Source of the DNA: Methanococcoides sp. LMO-2
Lineage (GTDB): Archaea; Halobacteriota; Methanosarcinia; Methanosarcinales; Methanosarcinaceae
DNA: 64,000 nucleotides
Reading direction: 5' to 3'
NCBI RefSeq assembly: GCF_038432375.1
Contig: NZ_JBCAUS010000002.1
Coordinates: 434,001-498,000 of the forward strand
Shown: piece by piece, positions 24,866-32,387 of the stretch
Layout of the letters: the number at the start of each line of letters is the position of its first letter
How positions within the stretch are numbered: position 1 is the stretch's first letter
Translations under genes and position numbers: made by a program
The notes under the pieces: model-generated
Seen by the model: only the letters and a program-made list of their open reading frames with translations
The model's database searches: none
What the model was told of the DNA's origin: nothing

Positions 24866-25855
24866 TTAATACTTCCTGAAGTTCCCAAACTGAAATCTCG
24901 GGAAGCCTCTCCAGGATGAAGCATAAAGGTTCCTTCGTAGTTTTAACCGTGGTTGTATGCGACTTCCAAAGAAGTTCATCTCCCCCATACTTATCATAAA
25001 AGCACCGATCAGTATAAGCCCACAACCCTTGATAGTGTTCCCAAAGAGAGGATCATTTAGAATCATGTATCCAAAGAAGATACTGCTTACTGGTTCCAGC
25101 AATGCAAGCACACTTGTGGTTTGTGCTTTCATGTTCACTGCACCATTTAGGTATATGAGGCTTGCAACAGTCGAGAGTACGAGTCCCATCTGCAAAAGCA
25201 TCCAAATGTTTTCAAGTAATACCTGACCAGATACCCTGACCGCATATGGGGAAAGGATAAGCATACCCATTAGAGTTGACCAGAACAACAGAGACAATCC
25301 TGAGTAGTCTTCTTTGAGATTGTCTATCATCAGGCTGCTAGATGCATTTGAGATCCCTGCTATTATTCCAAAGAAAATACCCAGTGGATAGTTGTCGGCA
25401 GCTCCAACAGATGATATGTTACTTGGGTCTATCAGCATTAGTATTCCTACTACTGAGAATAGCAAAGCTATCATGCTCTGGGTACTTATCCTCTCCTTGA
25501 ACAGCAGTGGTGATGCCAGGGTCACATATACAGGTGATGTATAGAGTAACATGACTGCGATAGATACCCCTGCGTATTTCATGGATAGGAAATATGAAAA
25601 CAGGCATATAATGTTTAAAATTCCTCTTAAGACCATAGAAGGCTTTTTTTTAGATAAATATAGATCATTATACCTTCTAGTAGCTATAATAAACATTATA
25701 ATACCTATTAATCCAAAGAAGAATCTATAAAACAGTATGGAACCGGTATCCATCCCATTTATACCTTCTAATAGCACACCAACGCATCCATACATAATAC
25801 ATGATGTAATAATGTATATAGAGGGTTTATTTGAGTTTCTATCCATTCTAATCAT
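24866..25855 (-). CDS. EamA/DMT-superfamily transporter
   Basis: A 329-residue drug/metabolite-type transporter with ten membrane helices in two EamA repeats. The first repeat contains SILFYRFFFGLIG and ends with PLLFKERIST; the second has SVLALLEPVSSIFFGYMIL. The substrate is unknown; members export amino acids, metabolites or osmolytes. The last 40 residues form a basic soluble tail (SRIQPRLKLRRNLYASSWRG) that is unusually long. ATG 25855 or ATG 25846 could start it. It lies beside the osmolyte genes, and its upstream region contains a 20-bp-period repeat array. Confidence 0.83.
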   Translation of the reverse strand: MIRMDRNSNKPSIYIITSCIMYGCVGVLLEGINGMDTGSILFYRFFFGLIGIIMFIIATRRYNDLYLSKKKPSMVLRGILNIICLFSYFLSMKYAGVSIAVMLLYTSPVYVTLASPLLFKERISTQSMIALLFSVVGILMLIDPSNISSVGAADNYPLGIFFGIIAGISNASSSLMIDNLKEDYSGLSLLFWSTLMGMLILSPYAVRVSGQVLLENIWMLLQMGLVLSTVASLIYLNGAVNMKAQTTSVLALLEPVSSIFFGYMILNDPLFGNTIKGCGLILIGAFMISMGEMNFFGSRIQPRLKLRRNLYASSWRGFPRFQFGNFRKY

Positions 25856-26316
25856 AAGAAGCCCTGAATAGCAAACCTAGTATATATACATAATTGAAAT
25901 TAAAAACTATTAAGAATACATAAAATGATTATAGGTTCTTAAACCCATTAATATACAATAAAATAAATTATAAAGGAGAATTTATATAATTCGGATTTTT
26001 TTGATGATCTTATTAAGATTGAAGCGTTTAGCCATGCTACAGGCTAAAGTTAATAGTGATTTTTGAGATATTGAAATAATTATAGCAACAACAAAACGAC
26101 TATAAGTAGCAGGGTTCTAACAATGAGAACGGAAACAAAATAAGCGCTTTGTCCAAAAAATAAGGTATTTATCGGACAAACGCCCGAATTTTCGGTCAAA
26201 AATACGTTTTTTCGGACAGAATCATGAATATTCGGACAAAGTGCAAAATAAGGATTTTAAAAAAAAGTAATAGTAGTGCAACTATAACTCGGTATGAAAG
26301 TATCGAAAACAAGGAT
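25856..26316. other. Gene-free region with repeat array, between ablB and the EamA gene
   Basis: 461 bases, very AT-rich in 25870-26100. At 26144-26244 it holds four units with exact 20-bp spacing bounded by an inverted repeat (listed separately). No coding frame with a credible start, no tRNA and no recognised RNA family was found. Confidence 0.55.
26144..26259. repeat. Four-unit array with 20-bp period and inverted ends
   Basis: ATCGGACAAA (26171), TTCGGTCAAA (26191), TTCGGACAGA (26211) and TTCGGACAAA (26231) recur at exactly 20-bp steps with unrelated 10-base spacers. GCGCTTTGTCC (26144-26154) is the reverse complement, with one mismatch, of GGACAAAGTGC (26234-26244). A further direct repeat, AAAATAAGGTATTT near 26157 and AAAATAAGGATTTT near 26246, brackets the array. 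The 20-bp step puts every unit on the same face of the helix, as expected for cooperative protein binding. Confidence 0.6.
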
Positions 26317-26338
26317 TCATGCTTTCAATTTTCGATAC
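26300..26338 (-). terminator. Inverted repeat across the ablB stop
   Basis: GTATCGAAAA (26300-26309) and TTTTCGATAC (26329-26338) are perfect complements around a 19-base loop that contains the ablB stop codon. A direct repeat ATTCATGCTTTCAAT also occurs here and again at 26344. It probably terminates or protects the abl transcript. Confidence 0.45.
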
Positions 26339-27147
26339 CAGATATTCATGCTTTCAATATCTCCACCAATGTTGGTATTGTTCACAAGTCTTCCACAATA
26401 TTCATATCCGCATTTTGCAAACACAATGTTCATTCCGTAAGAGCTGGCTCTTGCAATGGTAAATGCGGTCCTTATGCCCATTGACCTCATTTCTTCTGCC
26501 ATTTTCATAAGCAAATGTGAAGAAAGACCCTTTCCACGGAATTCAGGCAATGTTGCAAAATCGGTCATTTCTACAGCTGAATGGTCATAGTCGATCTCAG
26601 CAGAAGAAAGTGCAACTACTTTTTCATCCTTGAAAACACCGAAATATACCACATGGTCTTCCATTGTCTTTAACAGATAATTAGGGTCATGTATAGGAAA
26701 AGGATATGTATCAAATGTTTCTTGATATACCTCAGCCATATTTTCAATGTCCTGTTTCTCGCATTTCCTTATGGAATATCCGAATGGAAGAGTTGGATTC
26801 AAAAACTTTTCTTTTGACAGAGATTTTTTGATAACCTCCTCATGCATTTCATCCAGAGAGTCAATGCTTCTCTTCTCATCAAGAAACTTGCTCATGATGA
26901 CAGCATCCTCTCCCCCGTAATATCGCGGGATAGATGCTTCACAAAGATAGTTGCGAGCACAAAGGAGGTCTTTGAAAGACCCCGGAACCTTTGTGAAGAT
27001 CTTGGAATAACCTTCCTTTTCCGCAAGTGAATCCATTTTATCCAGAAGTGAAGGCATGTCTGCCGGATCCAGTTTCATGAGATAGATCCGGTCGTTATAT
27101 CTACCGTGCTGGATAATGGAATTTCCTATTTTTTCAATTGAATCCAT
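26317..27147 (-). CDS. ablB: Beta-lysine N6-acetyltransferase
   Basis: Acetylates beta-lysine to N-epsilon-acetyl-beta-lysine, the zwitterionic osmolyte of methanogens under salt stress. The 276-residue protein has an N-terminal AblB-specific region (KIGNSIIQHGRYNDRIYLMKLD, given in two family blocks), then a GNAT domain: YFGVFKDEKVVALSSAEID, DFATLPEFRGKGLSSHLLMK and the C-terminal GMNIVFAKCGYEYCGRLVNN. Its ATG overlaps the ablA stop by one base (TAATG), confirming the ablA-ablB operon. Cytoplasmic. Confidence 0.93.
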   Translation of the reverse strand: MDSIEKIGNSIIQHGRYNDRIYLMKLDPADMPSLLDKMDSLAEKEGYSKIFTKVPGSFKDLLCARNYLCEASIPRYYGGEDAVIMSKFLDEKRSIDSLDEMHEEVIKKSLSKEKFLNPTLPFGYSIRKCEKQDIENMAEVYQETFDTYPFPIHDPNYLLKTMEDHVVYFGVFKDEKVVALSSAEIDYDHSAVEMTDFATLPEFRGKGLSSHLLMKMAEEMRSMGIRTAFTIARASSYGMNIVFAKCGYEYCGRLVNNTNIGGDIESMNIWYRKLKA

Positions 27148-28457
27148 TAAGCCCGTCTCTCCATCCTGGCATTATCTTCAGGAACAAGACTGGTAGTATC
27201 ATCATGGTCCGCAAGCAACTTAGCAATACCAATTCCCTTGTATTCTGTGGCATCGTCAAGTTTAAGTTGAAGACAACAATCGTCGCATTTGCGATCACAA
27301 TATACCTGTTTGTATGACTCTGGTTCCTTGTAGGTGGTAATAACACCTTCATAATTACGAAGGATAACGCGATTCGTTGACCATGAGATGATGTAATTTG
27401 GCATGACAGGTATCTTTCCACCTCCATGAGGAGCATCGATCACATAGGTAGGAACTGCAAAACCACTTGTATGGCCGATCAGGTTCTCCATGATCTCTAT
27501 TCCCTTGCCTATAGGGGTCCTGAAATGTGAAAGACCTTCGGAAAGGTCACATTGATACAGGTAGTACGGACGGACACGGTTCTGGACCAGCTTGTGGACC
27601 AGCTTCTTGATAATTCTCTGGCAATCATTCACACCTGCAAGAAGTACCGTCTGGTTTCCAAGAGGTACACCTGCATCTGCAAGCTTTTGAAGTGCCTGTC
27701 TGGAAGAGGCAGTAACCTCTCGCGGATGGTTGAAATGAGTATTCAACCAGACAGGATGATGCTTTTTCAAGACCTCAACAAGTTCATCTGTTATACGATA
27801 TGGAAGTACAACAGGCATCCTGCTGCCGATTCGGATCACTTCCACATGAGGAATGCTACTGATCTCAGTAAGGATCCAGTCCAGGTAATCATCAGATAGC
27901 ATCAAAGGATCACCGCCGGACAATAAAACGTCCCTTATTTGTGGAGTGTTCCTGATATATTCGATACCTTCGAGTACCTTATCTTTTCCAGGGATACAAT
28001 CAATGTCCCCTACTTTTCGTTTACGTGTGCAATGGCGGCAATACATCGAACATACATTGCTTATGTGGAAAAGTACCCTGTCAGGATATCTGTGAGTTAT
28101 GCCCTCAATAGGGCTATCCGTATCTTCTGAAAGAGGATCTTCAAGTTCCTCATCTGATACACTTAATTCTTCAGGTGAAGGGAACGACTGGAGAAAGATA
28201 GGGTCATTCCTGAAATCATCAGAGTCTATCAGCGATAGATAATAAGGGGTGATAGACAATGGGAATTTTTCAAGGGTTTCCTCGAGCTTTGCTTTTTCAG
28301 AAGGTTCAAAACTGATCCCGAGAAGTTTCTCGAAAGTCTCAATATCCTTAATAGAATGTTTTAACTGCCAATTCCAATCTTTCCATTTGTCCAGAAAGTC
28401 ATCAGAATCGATCATTGTTGCTATTTCTTTTTGTTGCTTACTGTATTTTTCCATCAA
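27147..28457 (-). CDS. ablA: Lysine 2,3-aminomutase
   Basis: Radical SAM, pyridoxal-phosphate enzyme converting L-lysine to L-beta-lysine, the first step of acetyl-beta-lysine synthesis. In the 436-residue protein the [4Fe-4S]/SAM cysteines are C136, C140 and C143 (CSMYCRHC), followed by LLSGGDPL and the pyridoxal lysine region [15 protein letters not shown] (about residue 335). A C-terminal cysteine cluster, CDRKCDDCC (about 388-396), fits the zinc-binding tail of this family. The 267-base upstream region has a TATA-like TATTTTATTTTATAGGC (minus strand, near 28590) and a long leader, suggesting regulated transcription, presumably by salt as in relatives. Confidence 0.94.
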   Translation of the reverse strand: MMEKYSKQQKEIATMIDSDDFLDKWKDWNWQLKHSIKDIETFEKLLGISFEPSEKAKLEETLEKFPLSITPYYLSLIDSDDFRNDPIFLQSFPSPEELSVSDEELEDPLSEDTDSPIEGITHRYPDRVLFHISNVCSMYCRHCTRKRKVGDIDCIPGKDKVLEGIEYIRNTPQIRDVLLSGGDPLMLSDDYLDWILTEISSIPHVEVIRIGSRMPVVLPYRITDELVEVLKKHHPVWLNTHFNHPREVTASSRQALQKLADAGVPLGNQTVLLAGVNDCQRIIKKLVHKLVQNRVRPYYLYQCDLSEGLSHFRTPIGKGIEIMENLIGHTSGFAVPTYVIDAPHGGGKIPVMPNYIISWSTNRVILRNYEGVITTYKEPESYKQVYCDRKCDDCCLQLKLDDATEYKGIGIAKLLADHDDTTSLVPEDNARMERRA

Positions 28458-28724
28458 ATACCACTGCTAAGGTTTCGGCTTAAAGCAGCACCTAGTAACT
28501 TGAAATCCAAAATTGGCATAAAAAAAGCATATTGGACCCAAAATAACAGATGCTTTTAGTCATTTACAATTGACTTTAGCCTATAAAATAAAATACACCT
28601 ACTCTATATTGGTTGTACAGGCTATAACTTGAAGTTGACCACTAATATACTTTACCCCATAATGCAAAGCCTTGAAATCAGACTATAGAAAATAAAATAA
28701 ACACATCTATCAAGCCTTTATTTT

Positions 28725-30269
28725 TCACCCATACAAGACACATTCAGCCCTGACATAAATAACAGAAACACCTTTCACGGAAAGCTTATCCCTCACAAGC
28801 TCTTCAAGCTCCCCTATCCTGCCCTCAGCAAGCTCCGGATCATTGAAATCAAGGATCGTGACATCATCGCAGAGAGCCTTGACAGCTTCCGTAAGGTCAG
28901 GTGTGGATTGCCCGCCTGTCATTGCCGCGGTCCTGTTGTCCAACACCATCACCAGCACGTCACGATTGTTCTGTACAGCATTTATCAGACCAACAATACC
29001 TGAATGTGCAAGTCCAAAATCACCTATGACAGCAACGGACTTCTTTTCAAAACCTGAACCTGTGGAAATAGCGGCACCAAGTGCAAAGCCGACATCAACG
29101 GCCTCAAGGGGTTCTGGAGCACTGCGTATGGAGCAGCCCATGTCGCCTGCTATCAGGATATCCAGATCGTGAAGCATTCTGTAGACCGGCAGGAAAAGAC
29201 AATCATCACATAAGGAGCGAGCTCCCCTTTTCTCTATAGTTTCGACCTCAGTATATTCAGCCACATTCTCCTTATCGCAATTCCCGATGGCAAAAGAGAT
29301 GTTCTCTTTTTCGATGCGACCATAGGGTAGATGACCAGTTATCTTTCCCAGTACGTTCTCGCAGATACTGATGTGGGATTCGATGAAGGGTTCACTTTCT
29401 TCGATGACAATGACCTTTTCATGGTCGGATATGAATTGCCTCAATTTCCTGAGAGGAAGCGGGGATACAACATTAAGTGAAAGATGTGAGACATCGGGGT
29501 GGGTTTCACCAAGTATCTCATCCACGAGTGCAGATGGATAGCCGGAAGAGATAATTCCTACTTTGCTTGATCCTTCGGCTTTGACAGTTCGGGTCAGCGG
29601 GTCGTTCTCTGCTTCGTCCAGGAACAGTGGCTGTGCATGTAAGTGGAAATGCTGGTGCTTGCCACGCATTGTAAGTTTCCAGATGGACCTGTCAAACGTA
29701 ACCTCTGTCTTCTCGATAGGGGATGACCTTGTTACAGGTCCTGTGGCCTTCTCCAGACGGTCGGTTATCCTGACTATAACAGGAACCTTTGCACTTTCGG
29801 AAAGCTCGAAAGCCCTTACAAGGGAATTGTAGGTGGCATCCGGATTGGAAGGGTCAAAGACAGCGACCTCGGCAACCTCACCGTACCAGCGGGAATCCTG
29901 CTCATTCTGTGATGCCAGGACACCGGGATCATCTCCTGCTACGATGACCACACCGGCACCGATGGTATGAGTAACAGATGTGACAAGGGGGTCGGAAAGG
30001 ACGTTCATTCCCACATGCTTTGTGAGAACAAGAGATCGTTTGCCTGAAGCGGAAGCACCGAGTGCTGCTTCCAGAGCGACCTTCTCATTGGTCATCCACA
30101 TTGTGGTGATCTCAGGACCGGTGTGCTTCTCAAAATAGTTCATTACGACAGTGACAGGAAAGCCGGCAACTCCTGTGACCATCTCCACCTTGCTGTCGAT
30201 CAGTCCAAAATAGAGTGCTTCAAGTCCTGTGATCTCTGAAGTCCCGATCTCCCTGTCAGTGATGTTCAT
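28725..30269 (-). CDS. IorA-like thiamine diphosphate protein without ferredoxin domain
   Basis: A 514-residue paralogue of indolepyruvate:ferredoxin oxidoreductase alpha. The pyrimidine half (GLEALYFGLIDSKVEMVTG, TNEKVALEAALGASASGKRS) and the diphosphate half (DMGCSIRSAPEPLE, AVIGDFGLAHSGIVGLINA, LDNRTAAMTGGQSTP) are present, but the protein ends where IorA carries its two [4Fe-4S] motifs. The usual C-A-G-C motif is CDDC. No beta subunit adjoins it. Its ATG overlaps the stop of the methanogenesis marker 11 gene by four bases, so the two proteins probably cooperate. The reaction is unknown. Confidence 0.8.
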   Translation of the reverse strand: MNITDREIGTSEITGLEALYFGLIDSKVEMVTGVAGFPVTVVMNYFEKHTGPEITTMWMTNEKVALEAALGASASGKRSLVLTKHVGMNVLSDPLVTSVTHTIGAGVVIVAGDDPGVLASQNEQDSRWYGEVAEVAVFDPSNPDATYNSLVRAFELSESAKVPVIVRITDRLEKATGPVTRSSPIEKTEVTFDRSIWKLTMRGKHQHFHLHAQPLFLDEAENDPLTRTVKAEGSSKVGIISSGYPSALVDEILGETHPDVSHLSLNVVSPLPLRKLRQFISDHEKVIVIEESEPFIESHISICENVLGKITGHLPYGRIEKENISFAIGNCDKENVAEYTEVETIEKRGARSLCDDCLFLPVYRMLHDLDILIAGDMGCSIRSAPEPLEAVDVGFALGAAISTGSGFEKKSVAVIGDFGLAHSGIVGLINAVQNNRDVLVMVLDNRTAAMTGGQSTPDLTEAVKALCDDVTILDFNDPELAEGRIGELEELVRDKLSVKGVSVIYVRAECVLYG

Positions 30270-31174
30270 AACTTTGCTTCCAGATCTACTGATTCGTCAG
30301 GTCGTGCGAACCATGCAAGTGATGCAAGAGCACCGATCACACCGTTACCTCCGAGCCTGACATCAACACCATTCTTCTGTGCATGTTCCATGGCGATATC
30401 CTTGGTAAGCTCGCCACTGCGACACATGGTGCTGTATTCCTCCATTTTGGAGGCTTCAAATGATGATAGTACGACCATTCCGGTCTCATCGGACACACTG
30501 TATTTGAGGAGTGCAGCTTCAAGATTCTCAAGGAGCTCTTCCTTTGCTTCCTTGCTGACACAACCGAACTCCAGCACAGTGGAAACACAGTTCTGCGTCT
30601 TTGCAGATACCGGGAAAAGCTGTACAAGTGAATGTGAAAGATAGACGGATTCATTGCAGTTGAGCGCAGTTGCAATGTTGTGGGTCATGGACCAGGTGGC
30701 ACCCTCTTCCTTTGTGTCGGTATCATCGATCCCGATAAGGACACGCTCACGCCTTGGAACTACTATAGTTCCTTTGGCAGCTTTTCCGCCACCGGATTCG
30801 CTCACATCATAGCGCAATACTCCCTGTGCGAATGCCCTGCATTTGGTAGCTCCCACGCCACCGCCACCAAGGCCTGCATAGGTGATGGAGACCTCATCGC
30901 CTTCGACCACGACGGACTCAATTCCTGCAGCAGCCACAGATGGCTGAAGTGAAAGGTCGCATGCCCCGGTGCTCATAAGATAGCGGGTCATGTCACCCAC
31001 AGCCCTTGCCTGCTGTATCAGGGGCGACCTTGCATAATGAAAACGTGACCATGCAGCCCCGCTATAGCAATTGGTATGTTCAATGATCTCTGCGTTCTTG
31101 TTTTCCTCGTCGCAGACTACATATATGCCCCTGTAAGGTATCGTATAGGGGTCTGTAAGTTCTACTTCTTTCAT
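30266..31174 (-). CDS. Methanogenesis marker protein 11
   Basis: A 302-residue protein of a family found across methanogens and used as a genomic marker for methanogenesis; biochemical role unestablished. The central VLIGIDDTDTKEEGATWSM block (about residues 143-160) is the nucleotide-binding signature shared with the tRNA-Ile2 agmatidine synthetase TiaS family. The N-terminal YRGIYVVCDEENKNAEIIEHTN, in two blocks, and GLGGGGVGATKCR are specific to this group. The C-terminus carries GGNGVIGALASLAWF, also TiaS-like. It is the first gene of a two-gene unit with the IorA-like protein. Confidence 0.8.
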   Translation of the reverse strand: MKEVELTDPYTIPYRGIYVVCDEENKNAEIIEHTNCYSGAAWSRFHYARSPLIQQARAVGDMTRYLMSTGACDLSLQPSVAAAGIESVVVEGDEVSITYAGLGGGGVGATKCRAFAQGVLRYDVSESGGGKAAKGTIVVPRRERVLIGIDDTDTKEEGATWSMTHNIATALNCNESVYLSHSLVQLFPVSAKTQNCVSTVLEFGCVSKEAKEELLENLEAALLKYSVSDETGMVVLSSFEASKMEEYSTMCRSGELTKDIAMEHAQKNGVDVRLGGNGVIGALASLAWFARPDESVDLEAKL

Positions 31175-31331
31175 CTGCTTTGATAATTACAGGCAATGGT
31201 TTAAAAGTTTTGTTAAATAGCTGCTTTATAACAGGAAATAAGGTATTTTTTGATTCGAAGCATAAATTTCCAGTTAAAGCCACAGATCCCTGATCTTATT
31301 GATCTTTCAGGTAAAGCGCAATTCCCAACAA

Positions 31332-31357
31332 GTATATAATTAATTAACTTAATTAAC
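31332..31357 (+). promoter_or_regulatory. Leaderless promoter and operator repeat of the marR gene
   Basis: GTATATAAT (31332-31340) is centred about 26 bases before the ATG at 31362, so the transcript should start at the start codon. TTAATTAAC occurs twice in tandem (31340-31348, 31349-31357) and each copy holds the palindrome TTAATTAA, a likely binding site for the MarR protein itself. Confidence 0.55.
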
Positions 31358-31361
31358 TATT

Positions 31362-31790
31362 ATGCCTGATCAACTATCCTTTGAAAATGTTAGCATATAC
31401 TACAACAAGATCGTCAATGATGGGAAAATTGACAATCGCAGGGACCTGAGTGCAAGATTATACCTGTACCTCACTCAGATCAAAACGCTAGGTGACCCAA
31501 CCATGTCAGAACTGGCAAGCAGCGTTAGAGTATCAAAACCTGCTGTAAGCAATGCGGTCAAAAAACTCCAGGAGATGGGACTTGTTGATATCCGTGAATC
31601 TACGAAGGACAGGCGTGTTTCCCACCTATGCATTTCCGATACTGGAAAAGAGGTTCTTGAGGTTCTTGATTCTGCAGATCAACAGTTCTTCAGAAAGATA
31701 GAGGAAATACTGGGTGATGACGACTTCAAGCTATTCGCAAATTTGTGGGAAAGGATCTCACAGGGACTCGAAGAGGAAACTAAATCGTAA
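31362..31790 (+). CDS. MarR-family transcriptional regulator
   Basis: A 142-residue dimeric winged-helix repressor. The recognition region MSELASSVRVSKPAVSNAVKKLQEMGLVD and wing RESTKDRRVSHLCISDTGKEV (each given as a family block) fit MarR. Such proteins usually sense small aromatic or toxic compounds and repress their own gene and neighbours. The tandem palindromes over its promoter support autoregulation. The reductase and UvrA-like genes follow at short distances on the same strand, so they may be its targets. The sensed ligand is unknown. Confidence 0.85.
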   Translation: MPDQLSFENVSIYYNKIVNDGKIDNRRDLSARLYLYLTQIKTLGDPTMSELASSVRVSKPAVSNAVKKLQEMGLVDIRESTKDRRVSHLCISDTGKEVLEVLDSADQQFFRKIEEILGDDDFKLFANLWERISQGLEEETKS

Positions 31791-31851
31791 GTTACAGGGG
31801 ACTGACAGTTGAAAGGGTATGAGGTCGGATAAAAACTCAAAGGTGAAAAAG

Positions 31852-32376
31852 ATGAGCAGAAATGTTATTTTGTATATTGCAATGAGTATGGATGGCTACA
31901 TCGCACGAAAGAACGGTGATGTTGACTGGCTGGAAGGTGATGGCTCTGAACCTGATGCGGATATTGGTTATGATGAATTCTACGGCTCCATTGATACAGT
32001 GATCATGGGTCGGAAGACATACGACCAAATACTTACTTTTGGGGAATATCCGTACAAGGGAACCAGAGGATACGTTTACACATCCGAAAAAAGGGACAAC
32101 AACGAAGATGTTGAATTTACTGATGAAAATGTAGAGGATCTCATCGGGAAACTAAAGAAAGAGGATGGGAAAGACATCTGGTTAATAGGCGGTGCAGGGG
32201 TCATTGATGAATTCATTAAGAAAAATCTGATCGATGAATACTTCATTTCTGTTATACCATGTGTCCTGGGAGGAGGCATCGCTCTTTTCAAAGACAACAA
32301 TCCCGAGATCAAGCTGAAACTGTTAAAGACTGAAGCTGTGAACGGAATAGCAATGCTCCACTATGCAAAAAGGTAA
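31852..32376 (+). CDS. Dihydrofolate reductase/RibD C-terminal-like protein
   Basis: A 174-residue NADPH-dependent reductase-like protein. It opens with RNVILYIAMSMDGYIARKNG, typical of the YyaP/YwjB branch, followed by TVIMGRKTYDQIL (cofactor and folate site), IWLIGGAGVIDEFIK and VLGGGIALF. The branch is distinct from housekeeping folate enzymes and its substrate is not known. AAAGGTGA (31839-31846) directs the ATG at 31852; an earlier in-frame ATG at 31819 adds a lysine-rich stretch and is less likely. It lies 12 bases before the UvrA-like gene. Confidence 0.83.
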   Translation: MSRNVILYIAMSMDGYIARKNGDVDWLEGDGSEPDADIGYDEFYGSIDTVIMGRKTYDQILTFGEYPYKGTRGYVYTSEKRDNNEDVEFTDENVEDLIGKLKKEDGKDIWLIGGAGVIDEFIKKNLIDEYFISVIPCVLGGGIALFKDNNPEIKLKLLKTEAVNGIAMLHYAKR

Positions 32377-32387
32377 GCGGTATTCCT

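Noticed and set aside
26144-26259. Short regular repeats that might be a CRISPR array
   Set aside because: Units and spacers are only 10 bases each, units vary in sequence and no cas genes are present.
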